DNA of 64,000 nt from Stachybotrys elegans (GCA_020746835.1 JAGPNK010000014.1:1-64000); one strand, 5' to 3'. Positions 23,196 to 34,460 are shown, numbered from the stretch's first letter. Notes: generated from the sequence alone by a model not told the origin. Made by a program: numbers and translations.

Positions 23196-23567
23196 ATGTC
23201 TTCATCTGGGCCGGCGTTCGACATGCCATTTAATGAATTTGACTGGCCAGGATTTGATGCGATAGACGCATTTCCAGATGCAGGCGACCCCGGAGGCATT
23301 CAACGCACGACCGCTAGCCCTGTGGTGATTGACGTAGATGATGCCCAGACAGTTTCTTCAAGCCCGGGCCCGAGTCCAAGCCAGACACCTGCGCCTAGTA
23401 ACACACTCCCTCTATCCGGGGAACGCAATCTTGATGTGAGCCAAGCAGAATCATCTGATGGCGACCTCATCTTTGGAGGCACTAATAAGCAGCCACCGAG
23501 TCGCCGTCATTACCGGCTGGTACCCCGACCTGTCAAGCTACCAGGAATACCGAGGGTCCTTGATTAG
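23196..23567 (+). CDS. Small acidic protein, unknown
   Basis: A 123-codon frame with an ATG at 23196. It starts with an acidic, aromatic stretch ('FDMPFNEFDWPGFDAIDAFP'), then 'VVIDVDDAQTV', a Pro/Ser-rich middle and a basic end ('RRHYRLVPRPVKLPG'). The composition resembles an activation domain or an exon of a DNA-binding protein. No domain is recognised. It lies 210 bp before the Zn2Cys6 gene on the same strand and could be part of a longer transcript. Confidence 0.35.
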   Translation: MSSSGPAFDMPFNEFDWPGFDAIDAFPDAGDPGGIQRTTASPVVIDVDDAQTVSSSPGPSPSQTPAPSNTLPLSGERNLDVSQAESSDGDLIFGGTNKQPPSRRHYRLVPRPVKLPGIPRVLD

Positions 23568-23780
23568 GCAAAGTTTGATTGTTGGGGACAAACTTACTTG
23601 GGTCCCAGCGACTGGCGGACGCTAGGTGGGCGCGCTTATTAGAAAAACGCAGAGGGGGCCTGCTGGCAAGTCTTGGATTGTTCAAATCAGTCAGTCCAGT
23701 CGATCCGGGGGACGCTGTCGCATCTTAGAAATTTCCAATACACGACGACTCCAAGAGTCATCATTGAAGAGCCCAAATCA

Positions 23781-25434
23781 ATGACCCCGCGCCCCAAGTA
23801 TAGCCGCGGCTGCCACGCCTGCCGCCGCATGAAAGTCAAGGTACGCTTTCGGCCGCTGGTGAGCTTTGAATAACGCCATGCTGTCTTACTGCCAAACGAG
23901 ACGAGAAGATGGCTGACCAGGGCTTTCTCGCCATGTTCGCAGTGCGATGAGCAGAAACCACAATGTAAACGCTGCGTCAGGGGCGGCCGCAAGTGTCCCG
24001 GCTTCCCGGAAATCAGCAACTTCCTCTCCATGAACTCGGACTTCGAGCAGGGCTCCGAACCCCTCCGAACCCGGCATATCGACAAGTTACATGGCAACCT
24101 GCCTCTTCTTGCTAGCCCTGCATCAATACTGAGTCCCTCGACCGACTGGGAGCAGCAGGCCAAAGCCTACTTCTTCGCCAATTTTGTTTCCCCCGACGTC
24201 ATGTCAACCGTACCTGGCCACATGCATTTCCTGCACTCCTTGCTGAGGGCTCACGGCCATGTTCCAGTTTTGCGAGATGCCATGCGTGCTGTTTCTGTGG
24301 CGAGCTTCGCCAATGTATCCGGGAGCTCGTCTCTTCAAACCTATTCGCATCAGCTGTATGGCCAGGCACTGCGATCCATAAGAGATGCCGTTGCGTCATA
24401 CACCGTTCAAGACAGCTCCGCCATCATGGCCTCAATGTATCTCCTGCAGAAGCGCGAGGCAAGTCCATAGCTTTTTCCTCGTGAGGTATGGATGCCGTCT
24501 GACCTGGCCACAGCATCTATGCGGGATAACGTCAATGTCCTTGACTCACAATTTGGGCCTAAGCCGGCTGCTGCAAGCTCGTACTCAAGCAAACCAAGCA
24601 CCCTTGAGTATATGGGAGAGTCAAGTGCTTCACGCATTCCATGCTCAAGTACATCTGTACAGTATCAATGACGATTCGGGGACTAATACCGAGTGCTGGA
24701 TGTCGTCGCCGGCTCTATCAAGCAATATCACCATCCCATCCCGCCTGGCTTCGTTCTGGGCCGTTCTCAGCCAGGCTTCTGCGATACCCAAGCAGGTTCG
24801 TGATTTATCAAATGCTTGCGCAGGCCGTGCTACTCAGCTTCGTAAAAAGCTTGATGAAGCTCTCTGTCTGGATTCTGAGTTTATTCGTTTCTGCCGAGAG
24901 TTTTCGTGGGTGGAGCCACCCGAGGAGAAGTGTGTAATAAGCTGCTCGGCTCCGTCGGGAAAGCCCAAGCGCGCAACTAGATTGTACGTGTACGGCGACG
25001 TGCAGAGAGCTTGTTACTGGATGATATGCTGGTCGAGCCGCGTTGCCTTATTGAGAGCCATACTCACAGGTCTCACTTCGCTCATTCACGCTGGCATCTC
25101 CTACAACTCACCGAGGGCTACTACAGCGCTGCGAGCCGACTTAATAGAAGCAGCGTACTCCATGGTACGTTCGATCCCATTCATGATGGGGGAAATTGAC
25201 TCGCTCGGCCGGTGGACAGTGAGCGGGACAGAAACAGCCCTCGGACCTTACTTATCAATATACTTTTTGGAATCTCTCATCATTACATCCGAGCTTTCCA
25301 TGGAAATCAGATTGTGGGCCTTGGATTGTCTGGGGAATATTGGTTGTAGATGGGGCATAGGATGGGCCCTTCTGGTGCGGCACAAGTATATGCATCTCTA
25401 TCTCCTACGCAGTCCGAAGGCTGCATTCACGTAG
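23781..25434 (+). CDS. Zn2Cys6 fungal transcription factor
   Basis: Exons 23781-23840, 23943-24458 and 24514-25434 give 498 aa. The first intron (102 bp, GTACGC..CAG) splits the binuclear zinc cluster. After splicing it reads C-x2-C-x6-C-x6-C-x2-C-x6-C at residues 11-38 ('RGCHACRRMK', then 'CDEQKPQCKRCVRGGRKCPGF'), a perfect match for a Gal4-class DNA-binding motif. The second intron uses a non-canonical GC donor (GCAAGT) and ends CAG, in phase; without it the conserved 'MYLLQKRE...LCGITSMSLTHNLGL' motif is broken. The rest is the fungal-specific regulatory (DUF3468-like) region. Nuclear regulator; target genes unknown. The 23673-23780 extension has no ATG, so 23781 is the start. Confidence 0.9.
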
Positions 25435-25566
25435 TCACCCCACATTATCTTAGTCAACACGTCGATGCACACAGTGACTCAAAATTTAAAAAAAAAAAAA
25501 AAAAAAATTGAAAACCCACAGCAAATTAGATATGTTCTCAATTAATTTAACACTTGCATCATAGAC
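25435..25566. repeat. Poly-A tract before piggyBac relic
   Basis: A run of about 19 A residues at 25489-25507 lies between the Zn2Cys6 gene and the degenerate transposase. It may mark an old insertion boundary. No target duplication was found. Confidence 0.35.
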
Positions 25567-26735
25567 ATGGCACCTGAACTATCTGTCAAAGGCCTCGGAC
25601 AAGGTGGCCGCCGCAACAAGGCTACGAAAGCTGCGAGATATCTATTGAAGCTACAGATATCTAAGAGCCGTCGGGAGCAAGATGTGGATAATACCTGCGG
25701 ACCTGATATCGAGCCGAAAGACAAGGTCGGGGCCAAATTTGAACCTTTCGACGTCCCGGGCCGCGATTTCCTTGTCCGGAACCTTCCACCAACGCCCCTG
25801 AAGCTATTCCAGGAATTCCTACCTGTCTCGATAGTCGAGAAATGGGTCAAATATACAAATGAGGCCCCAGGGCCTAAGCTGGAAGATGGCACCCGCTATA
25901 GCCGTCAGACACGTTGGAAACCAACGTCCATTGAGGAAGTGTATGTCTGGATAAGCATCCTGATATACATGACCTTGCATAAGGAATTCCGGTACGAGGA
26001 CCATTGGAAGGCTACAACAGCAGACAGAAACGTCCCTAGTCATCCAATTATTCAATTCATGCCCTATAACCGTTTTTTTCTCTTACAGAGACGACTTCGA
26101 ACTTATGATCCAGCCTGCATTGAAATAGGGGTTCCAGATCCGTTTAACCAGGTCAACGAATAGTCCAACTATATGATGGAAACCGCTGTCCGGCTTGTTG
26201 AAATTGGCAGTATCATTGGTGTTGATGAAGGGTTTGTTGGCTTTAAGGGGCAGTCTCGTCATAAGATAGCCATCAAGACAAAACCAACACCCACAGAACT
26301 GAAGGTCTGGATTCTAGCTGCTCAAGGCTATCTTCTTCAATGGTATTGGCATCAACCCGGACCGAAATACGGTCCTGTTGGTGTTAAAGCCGACCTTCAA
26401 GCCCTAGCTAAGCCGTCAGACAACAAGCTATCAGATGGCTCATCAGACGGCTTATCAGACAGCTCACTAGATGGCTCTTCCTCTGAGGACTCTGCTGATG
26501 AGGGTACCGATGAGGGCCTAGTTGATCTTGGACCCCTAGATAAGCCGTCTCACGAGACAGCCAAAGCGCTATCAAGGGGGATTCCAACTGAACTGCCCCG
26601 GCATTGAACCCAACTCAAGCTGTAATTGTGGCCCTAGTAATCCAGCTGCCTCCAGATACATACCATGTCTTCCTAGACAACCTTTTCTCATCTTCAGACC
26701 TCTTCAGAGCCCTCAGAAGCTTGGGCCGAGCCCCT
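25567..26735 (+). pseudogene. piggyBac-like (DDE_Tnp_1_7) transposase relic, copy 1
   Basis: ATG at 25567. 'PLKLFQEFLPVSIVEKWVKYTNEAPGP', 'PSHPIIQFMPYNRFFLLQRRLR' and 'IIGVDEGFVGFKGQ' (first catalytic Asp) align by eye with the copy at 29318. A TAG at 26161-26163 stands where copy 2 has Trp ('DVWSDH' versus 'VNE*SNY'), a TGG-to-TAG change. A frameshift near 26600 moves the continuation ('LNPTQAVIVALVIQLPPDTYHVFLDNLFSS', second catalytic Asp) to another frame. After about 26735 the homology ends and a foreign fragment begins, so the third catalytic Asp is lost. A Ser/Asp-rich insert ('SDGLSDSSLDGSSSED') lies before the break. Inactive. Confidence 0.8.
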
Positions 26736-26737
26736 AG

Positions 26738-26970
26738 CCCTCATGAGCCTCTACTCGACCGGCGGCCAGCTGCCCCGCATGTTCACCCTCAACAGTGCCA
26801 GTGAGGTATTTGTCGCCAACCAGGACGGCGACGGACCCGGCATCACCGTCCTGCAGCGAAATCCGGATGGGACGCTAGTCGAGACACCTAAGGCGTCCAT
26901 CCCTATGTCCGTGTTTGGGGACGTCGACGAGCCAGCCCCTGGGCCCAAGTATATTAAGCAGATTGCCTAG
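26738..26970 (+). pseudogene. C-terminal fragment of a lactonase (6-phosphogluconolactonase/carboxymuconate cyclase) type gene
   Basis: Directly after the piggyBac break the frame reads 'YSTGGQLPRMFTLNSASEVF' and 'VANQDGDGPGITVLQRNPDG' and ends 'GPKYIKQIA' with a stop. This resembles the last blade of the seven-bladed propeller of fungal lactonase-family proteins ('TGG..PR.F.LN..G..V.VANQD...I.V..R...TG'). It has no start and no upstream blades, so it is a gene fragment joined to the transposon. The identification is by motif shape only. Confidence 0.45.
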
Positions 26971-27768
26971 AGATGCGTCTATACAATTGAGAGACATTGA
27001 AATACATGGAAATCTATGTACCGTACAGTACCAGACTGTCTTCTGCCCAGCATGTTAACTCCACGTTGGTCAATCGGCAACCCTTGTGCAATGTTAGTCT
27101 CCGGTCATCGTCTTCAGATGCAGCGAAAGCCTTGAACCAGCCGCTTGGTGAGGAATTCCGAAGTCCTTAGCAGGGCCACTGGTTGGAGGTCGTTCTCATT
27201 GATGTCAAGAATTTCGCCGTTGAGTAAACACATAATGCGCAGCAGTGATGAACTGATGAAGCGTTATGATGAATTCGACGGGAACCACGTGCTTCCCGTC
27301 CCGTCTTTCCCCCCTACTCACCACTAGAGCTGACGCGTTTGGGTAGCGGTGCATATTACGTCTGTCCATGTTTAGTATGCCTCCTGTCGGCCGCTTTGCC
27401 CATGAAGGAATATATGCTTTCTTATTTGGCGACATGCCTGCCTGGTCCAGCATTTTCACTAAGTCTGGCAGCTTTCTTTTCTTCCAGCACTGAGGAACAG
27501 CTGTACCAACAAATGCCCCCATAGAGTTCTTGTACACAATCCCCTTCTCAGCGGAAAATGCATGGCAAGCCATCGGTTTCGTCCTGCAACATTCAACAAC
27601 GTCAGGATCTATGGGTTGCAGGAAGATCCTGACCAAGTCCATTGGAAATGGTCAACGCGGGTCGCCTCCTTTTAATCCCCACCTCGGAAATCGCAGCCTC
27701 AGGGCTGGAACAAATGACAATATGGAACCAGGGCCGTCTGCGCCAGCTGCAGCACTTTTTGAACGATT
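26971..27768. other. Mosaic region, no supported gene
   Basis: A 145-codon minus-strand frame at 27205-27642 starts with ATG ('MDLVRIFLQPIDPDVVECC...') but shows no recognisable domain. It lies between two apparent gene fragments and may itself be one. Confidence 0.3.
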
Positions 27769-28053
27769 TTGTACACGCCCGGCCGGTCCTGGAGCCCGTG
27801 CTACAACCTTGACGGGTTCCGCATCTATCACGAGCTACAAAACAAGACGATAAGAAACAAGTATGAAATTGATGGGAAGGGCTATACCTACGCCTACGAT
27901 GACGTCAACCCGGATAACGAGAACGCTTCTGGTACACTCTCTTCTGGAGCCGCAGACAAAAAAAAAAGGGGGGGCTTTAAGGCTTTAAATACTAAGAAAC
28001 CTTGCCCAACAGGGGCAGGAGCCAGCACGTGCTCGTATGCTGGCTCCCGATGA
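27769..28053 (+). pseudogene. Possible glucanase (GH64-like) C-terminal fragment
   Basis: The frame 'NKYEIDGKGYTYAYDDVNPD' followed by 'NENASGTLSSGA' resembles the C-terminal strand of fungal GH64-type beta-1,3-glucanases ('DGKGY.F.YDDV'). The frame then enters an A10/G7 homopolymer run (27957-27974) and loses any similarity. It has no signal peptide, start or catalytic part. Weak identification. Confidence 0.3.
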
Positions 28054-28732
28054 TGGATGCTGTGATAGGAGACATATTCTGAAAGAGCTGGATGCTCAGG
28101 TGCTGATCGACTCCCATGTTATGCACTGCCAACCTCCTTAGCCCTGCTGGCTATGATTAGGAACAAGGTTCACTAACAACATGGCTGTTGAAGATAGCCA
28201 TCCTAAAAACCCCAGCATCAAATCATATAACTGCCAAAGGGACCCGTAGAACTTCTAGATAAGACTTGACCATAAGTGGCTCCAAAGGATAATAACTAGT
28301 AAAGACTTTACTCAGCTTACTAGCTCCTGCCGCAGTTACAAATGGTACAGTTATAGGTATTGAATAAATACAGCTACAAGGTCAAGCTGCACAAGAACGC
28401 CATGCACTTTAAGGTAGTAGAACGACAGACTAAGATTAGGTCTTTGCCTCACCGAGATCGAGCCCCGCCCTGATTTCAATCCGAGAAGCTATTTGCTAAC
28501 CATCCAAAAGGCTAAGCTACTGTATCTAGTATTTCTATATCCAGTTCGCTCAGTACTCCAACATAATGCAACCCAGCTGTCTTCTCCCGCCCTTCCCACT
28601 ATTATTACCACAATCCTTCCAATTATTATACATCTCCTTGCAACAAGTCTCCTAATCCAACGTCTACTCTTCCACCAGTGTACAGCCAGGTACCCAGTAT
28701 AAAGAATATTAATAAATCTCCTTCCTTGCCCC
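28054..28732. other. Intergenic, nothing supported
   Basis: No frame with a motif. Moderately AT-rich, without the closed-frame pattern of the 1.5-6.8 kb island. Confidence 0.45.
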
Positions 28733-29205
28733 CTAATAGAGCTCAGTAACGCTATCAGAGTCTGGTTTTAGCTTCCATAACTTTTTACAGAAGCTCCCTA
28801 TATTGGCTTTATGTATGTCCTCGTCAATTAAGTATATCTCACCGTCATTTCGGCAGAGGAGATTGGAGTTATAGTCTTGCAAAGTTTTGGGACAACTTGG
28901 TCTATCTTTAGATTCCTGTATTGTGGTTACCGCAAGAGCTGCCAAGGAAGTAGAAGTTACCAGTAATTCCAATGTTTTCGATGTTGTCAGTATTGTCATC
29001 AGAGTTATAAACAAAACTTCCTCTAATAATTAAAAAGTTATAGTGGTAAGATGGGGTGAGGTGCCTATCAATATACTAGTAACTAGTAATTCCTTTATAG
29101 TAATAGCCAGCTCTATAGAGCTAGTTTGCATATCAGGATTCAGAATGGAGTCAGGTAACCCCGTGGCTAGGGCATTATGCCAGTTTCCTAGATAAAGGAT
29201 AGGTA
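28733..29205 (-). pseudogene. Minus-strand coding remnant left of the piggyBac element
   Basis: Read on the minus strand from the transposon edge, a frame with one TAA (near 29031) continues through 'GNWHNALATGLPDSILNPDM' and 'AITIKELLVTSILIGTSPH' to 'DEDIHKANIGSFCKKLWKLK' and a stop at 28733. Its strand matches the LysM remnant at the other edge of the element, so both may be halves of one gene split by the insertion. The frame join across the insertion cannot be proven. Function of this half unknown. Confidence 0.35.
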
Positions 29206-29317
29206 TATCCCTTTGAGTGTCATAAGGCGCATTCGACGTATTAGACCCACATGCCCCTCAATTTAGGTCGGTACACGAAGTAACTTTCAACCCTTCCCCA
29301 CCAAAATAACATACGTA

Positions 29318-31273
29318 ATGGATATCAACGATACCGCCGCAGAAGACACAATAATAGTCGGGGGCGTCAGTGAGGTTGATAACGAGCTTTTCATACGGCT
29401 TGACCACTATCAACAAGAGCAGCAAGGCGATATCACAGGGCGGCCGAATTTTGAGCCCGTTGCAGACTGCGGCAGCACCTTCTATCCCTTGCAGCCTGAC
29501 CAACGCAGTCCCCTTCTATCAGCTCTGCCGGCGAGCCCAGTCGACCTTTTCCAGCAATTTATCCCTGTATCCCTTGTTGAAGATTGGGTTCGCTATACAA
29601 ATGAGGCTCCCGAGCCTATACGAGGTCCCGGACCCGGGTCTCGTGGCAACAGCAGCTATCAACAACAGCCCTCGCGGCGAGGGCAGGCTTGGAATCCAAC
29701 CTCGGTCCCTGAGATCTATCTATGGCTTGCCATACAGATTTACATAGGTTTACACAGGGAAACCCGTCTGGAAGACTATTGGAAGGTCTCAGGGACCAAG
29801 GGCCACCTTCCTAGTCACCCTATCGTCAAATACATGACTTTTAACCAGTTCCAGCTGCTGTCACGGCGCCTACGAATTTCACCCTTTTCCGGCAACCAAG
29901 GACCCTTCCGGCCCTGTGATGTATGGTCTGACCACATACAAGCCGTTTCCTTACAGCTCTGGGCTCCGGGCACAGATATCGCTATAGATGAGTGTATAGT
30001 CGGCTTTGAAGGCCGTGCCTACGAAAAAACAACTGTCCCCAGCAAGCCAACGCCCACAGGCTTCAAAGTCTGGGTTGTGGCGCAACAGGGCTATTTTTTG
30101 CAGTGGATTTGGCACACACCAAAGGCCCTGCCTGCTGGCATCGTGAAGTCAGGGGGGGCCTTACAACAGCCGGGCTCGTTACAGCAGGGCTCGCAGCAAG
30201 GGGAAAAGCGTAAAGCTGCCGGCGACACAAAGGTGGCCTTGAACCCTACACAAGCAGTGGTGGTTTCCCTTGTATCTAGGCTGCCGGATGCAATTTATCA
30301 TGTCTTCCTTGACAACCTCTTCTCGTCGCCGCACCTTTTCAGGGCTCTGAGGCAACAAGGGATAGCTGCTACAGGCACTGCCCGGATCAACTGTGGTATC
30401 TATGCCCCCTTTGTTGTGGCCAAGCGGGAAGACCGTGCCGGGAAATGCTGGGCTTTTAACACAGTCAAGGCTGTGCCTACACCGGAAGGTTATGTAAGTC
30501 AGGGGATAGGAGCTATTACCATTGAATAGTAGGGAATTCGTATAGCTAACCTTTGCTTCTTCCCTTCCAGGTCAACCAAATAGCTTGGAAGGATAATGCC
30601 CTTGTGCTGCTGCTAACTACGGTCTTTACGGGTGACGAATTCATCCGCCGTATTCGGCGGCGGCCCTCAACAGCAACAGCACAGTCAAGACCTATCCGCC
30701 GCGAATTCGGGCGTGACCTAGTCAAGGAACTCCCTATGCCACAGGCTGCTGCAGCCTATAACAGCAATATGGGTGCCGTAGATATAGGGGACCAACTACG
30801 GGCTACAGAAGGTCTTGACCACCGTAACCGTAGGGGGGGGTTGGCGGGCAATAGCTTGGACCTTCCTGCTTGAAATAGCCCTTGTCAACAGCTATCTATT
30901 GCAGCAGAAGGCCCCGGGGCCCTCGCCGTGGGCCCCGTACGGGGACCAAAGGGGGTGGCGGCAGCGCCTTGTTGAGGACCTCATGTTCCTGTACGGCAAG
31001 ACAGGGGGCTCAAGGCAGCGTTTCCGAGCTGGGGACACTACAGTCCCTCTATCACAGCATAATCATGTCAATAGGGGCAAAAGGAGCCGTTGTTTAGGCT
31101 GTCAGGGGCTTCGGGCAGGTGAGATACGGTCAAAGAGCCGGCGGCAGCCCCTCGGGCAGGTCAGTGGGAATAGGGGCAAGGCTGTATCTACATTAAAAGG
31201 CTGTGACGTATGTGATGTAGCTATATGTACCCGGCAGGAATGCTGGGACTTGTATCATAGCCTGCTTTGCTAG
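29318..31273 (+). pseudogene. piggyBac-like (DDE_Tnp_1_7) transposase, copy 2, one-base frameshift
   Basis: ATG at 29318; intron 30494-30570 (GTAAGT..CTAAC..CCAG), phase 0. The three catalytic Asp motifs are visible: 'DIAIDECIVGFEGR', 'YHVFLDNLFSS' and 'NMGAVDIGDQLRA'. At 30833-30840 a run of eight G shifts the frame: the zero frame ends soon after 'DHRNRRGG', while the +1 frame continues 'GGWRAIAWTFLLEIALVNSY' to a Cys-rich tail ('RCLGCQGL', 'GCDVCDVAICTRQEC') and stops at 31273. Seven G would restore the frame, so the break may be a very recent mutation or an assembly error. The terminal Cys cluster matches the zinc-binding tail of piggyBac transposases. The reference cleavage/rejoining activity is known for the family, not shown here. 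Confidence 0.85.
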
Positions 31274-31279
31274 GAAAAT

Positions 31280-34200
31280 CAGCGCTGACCTCAATTCAAG
31301 TATCAAGTCAAGTATATCAAGTAAGTCAAGTAAGTTGACCGCCCAGTATATTTCAAGTAAGTAAGTATGTGATACCCGAAACTTGATATACTTGAAATAC
31401 TATATTTTATGGGTTCCCCTGTGCGACGCCCCTAGGAGTGCCGAGACCATTCAGAGTTTGTCGGCCCAAGGTGTAGGGTAATGAATTGGTGTTGCCTTCC
31501 CCAGCTGGTTGCACCAATAATGAATAATGCAGGGATGCGGCAGGGGTGGCGCGGATTTATTGTTTGTTCGCACGCGTGGTCGAGACGCGTCGCACCTGAC
31601 TCAGAACCCAAGTGGTCCCTTTGTGAGTAGCATCTGCAATCCGCAATCCGCCAATAATCCCCTATGGCAGCACAACAGCAGTCGCTAGAAACGCTCTTGG
31701 AGATTAGCAGTCAGCGTAGATCGCTGAAACAGCAGCTTGACGCTGCATCCATCAAGGCTGAATCTGGGAGAACGACTCTTGCTGACCTCCCAACGGTCCA
31801 GATCGGCTGCAAGAGGTATGTACCAGAGGAGTACATAGCCAACAAGAATCGCAAAGGCCGGCGGAGCTGGATTCAAGCCCATGGATTCTTCCTCACGGAA
31901 GTCAGCCCTGATTTGTGGACGTTGCAGACCTACTGGGTTTGCTCGAAATGCGACGAACGCGGGAAGAGCTCGTTTTTCGTCGCGACAAACACCACGTCAC
32001 CAATTGAGCATCTCCGAAGGCATGTGGCATCCGTACGGGCCCGACATTTCTTATTTTTCAGCGTCTGACTGTATAGGTCCCATATGATTACCGAGGCGGA
32101 CGGCAATGCGGACGAAGATTCGTCTCGCGCTGACATTCACCCCCCTTCGAAACGGCGCTGCCTAGAGCTTCCTACTGCGAGATCCAATGTTAACAAAGCG
32201 AAGGAGCTGACGGTCGGCTGGATCGTCACTGCCAAATCTTCCTTTTACGGCGCCGTCGAATCCGTACTTGCGACGAATGCTCGACTTACACGATGCGTCA
32301 TTGGCAAAAGAGGTGCCGTGGAACCGGCAGTCGGTGCGTGATACCATGCGGAAATTATTCGAGGTAAAGAAGGGAGCAATATCGAGTCAATTAGAGAAGG
32401 CAGTCACAAGGATTAGCTTTAGCTTTGACATGTGGACTTCGCCAAACCGGTACGCTTTCCTTGGCCTCCACGCTCACTATCTCGACGCCTCCTATCAAGT
32501 GCAATCGCGACTTCTTGCCCTGCGCCGTGTGTGGGGATCTCATTCCGGAGATAACCAAGCTACGACAATATATGACATTTTCGGCGAGTATGGGATACGA
32601 GATCGGATTGGCGCGGGTGTCAGCGACAATGTCACGTCTAATGACACATGCTTGGCGAGCCTCTATCGTCAACTTTCTCCTGCGATGGCCGAGGAGGATA
32701 TTCGAAACCATCGAACACGGTGCTTTGGGCATATTGTCAACCTTGCAGCTCGAGCGTTCCTCTGGGGGGAAGATCCTGACTCGTTTGAGCGAGAAGCCTT
32801 CACCGAGGCGGCTTTCCAAGTTGAGGAGCGTGAGCTTCGACTTTGGCGGAAACGGGGAGCAGTGGGCAAGCTGCATAATATCGTCCGGTTCGTCAGGGCT
32901 TCTCCGCAACGGCGAGAGTTGATGAAATCTCTGGCATGCAACCAGCGTGACGAAGACGGCTATCAACTCTTTGAGGAGGAGCGAGCTGCTATCGACCTCG
33001 AGCTGATGCAAAACAACGAAACCAGATGGAATTCGACTTTTCTGATGATCCAGCGTGCTATTCGCAAACGAGAGCACATTGACCATTTCATCACATATCT
33101 CGAAACGAAGGCAGCAGAGCCCCGACAACGTGTGCCTGTCCAAGATCAGCTTTCACCACAGGACTGGCTTCTGTTGGCGGAGATACAGAGCCTACTTAAA
33201 CCACTCTACGAGATCACCATGAGGTGCCAGGGTTGGGCCAAAGAAGGCCGTTACGGCGCGTTGTGGGAAGTGATGATCGGAATGGAATATTTGCTCAACT
33301 TCTTCGAGGAGCAAAAGCTGATATTCTCGCCACCTGGTGATACTGCTGATGAGCTACGGAATGCCAGAGCCTCGGCAACCACGAGTACGACTTTCTAGTT
33401 CATATTCGGTCGTCTTATGCCTATTTTGCTAATAGTATCTTAGGATGTAGTACTCCGCGAGTTGACCAGGGTCGCGGACGCGAGAAACACTTGCCACAGC
33501 ACATTCGAGACGAATATACTGGTGCATTCTTGCAAACTGAGAATTTCGATGATGACCACCGACGATGCATACAAATCTCTATCAATAACTGTTGGTCAAA
33601 GCTTGACGAGTATTACAGTCTGCTTGGTCAATCGCCACTGTATCCGGCTGCCGTTATTCTTCACCCGCGCTGGAACGTGTCTTGGCTTGAGGCGAACTGG
33701 ACTAGCCACGAGCAACTAGTGTGGCTACGGGACGCCAAGAACAGTGTCCGGGAATTCTTTGAACAACAGTATCCACGTAAGGAGCAGTCCGAGACAGCGA
33801 GAACCGTGATAGGAAAAGCAATGCGGCAAGACGAGGCTAGTCAATTCGACCAGTGGATGCAGAACTACGACCGGTACGTGATGGAGGAAGAAGATGAGCT
33901 TGGAGTTTATATGAGGCAAGGGCCAGTCCGGCGAGAGAACTTGAACCCCATTCTGTGGTGGAAGGATCACCAAGAAGAATATCCACGTCTGAGCAAGTTT
34001 GCCCTCGACATCCTGGCAATTCCTGCTATGTCTGTCGATCCTGAGCGGACATTTAGTGTCACGAAGTTGACAGTAAGCTCGCAAAGGCACAGCTTAAGCC
34101 CTGAGATAATAGAGGAAATACAGTGCCTACGGAATTGGCTAGGCCATCAAGCGATCACTGTGGGCGAGGTCGTCAGCTTTGGTGGGGACCTGATGGGTTG

Positions 34201-34367
34201 GGATGGAGGGGAGGCGTGATAGTACCAATAGCTTTATCCCGACCTCAGATATCAAGTATATCAAGTATATCAATTCAATTCAAGTTAATCAAGTTCACGG
34301 ACGATTTTATTTCAAGTAATCAAGTTACACCCCCGAACTTGACTTACTTGAATTGAAGTCAGCGCTG
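31280..34367 (+). mobile_element. Complete hAT transposon with 8-bp target duplication
   Basis: The left end is CAGCGCTGACCTCAATTC at 31280. The right end is the inverted copy ending at 34367, with one difference in the first 20 or so bases. Both sides carry the identical 8-bp duplication AGGAAAAT (31272-31279 and 34368-34375), the hallmark target length of hAT elements. Just inside both ends are many CAAGTA/TCAAGT words in both orientations (31300-31410 and 34240-34355), typical subterminal transposase-binding repeats. Length 3,088 bp. It landed in the stop codon of the piggyBac transposase without changing that ORF, because the duplication restores TAG. Identical target duplication and near-identical ends indicate a young insertion. 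Confidence 0.95.
31664..34219 (+). pseudogene. hAT transposase with BED finger and dimerisation domain, frameshifted
   Basis: Proposed exons are 31664-32019, 32077-33384 and 33444-34219. The first intron works best with a GC donor (GCATGT) because only then does the finger 'WVCSKC...HLRRSH' continue in frame into 'MITEADGN'. The BED-type finger is followed by 'NKAKELTVGWIV', 'FSFDMWTSPNRYAFLGLHAH' (catalytic region), 'GAGVSDNVTSNDTCL', 'RCFGHIVNLAARAF' and the C-terminal hAT dimerisation domain ('WWKDHQEEYPRLSKFALDIL', 'AIPAMSVDPERTFS'). At about 32262 two bases are missing between 'AVES' and 'LRRMLDLHD', so the finger and the catalytic part are out of frame. The copy is therefore probably unable to make a full enzyme, although its ends look intact. 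Confidence 0.85.
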
Positions 34368-34460
34368 AGGAAAATAGAAGTCACTTTTTTTTGCCGTATT
34401 TTAATTGGTCAAAAACCCTGTCTGTGACATCGAATGCGCCTTATGACACTCAAAGGGATA

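Larger units (their letters stand above)
29206..34460 (+). mobile_element. piggyBac-like transposon with nested hAT element
   Basis: The two ends are perfect 31-bp inverted repeats: 29206-29236 (starting TATCCCTTTGAGTGTC) and 34430-34460. Removing the nested hAT (3,088 bp) and one copy of its 8-bp target duplication leaves about 2.16 kb, a normal size for an autonomous piggyBac-like element. Inside is the transposase at 29318-31273. CCC..GGG at the ends fits the superfamily, but I cannot see a clean TTAA target duplication (flanks ATAT and ATAG), so the exact first base is uncertain. The element sits in a minus-strand gene with a LysM domain. Confidence 0.8.

Noticed and set aside
23673..23780. 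Upstream extension of the Zn2Cys6 gene
   Set aside because: No ATG in this part; the zinc cluster directly follows the ATG at 23781.
32024..32076. Ordinary GT donor (GTGGCA) for the first hAT intron
   Set aside because: It puts the next exon out of frame; the GC donor at 32020 fits and completes the finger. Junction reads would decide.
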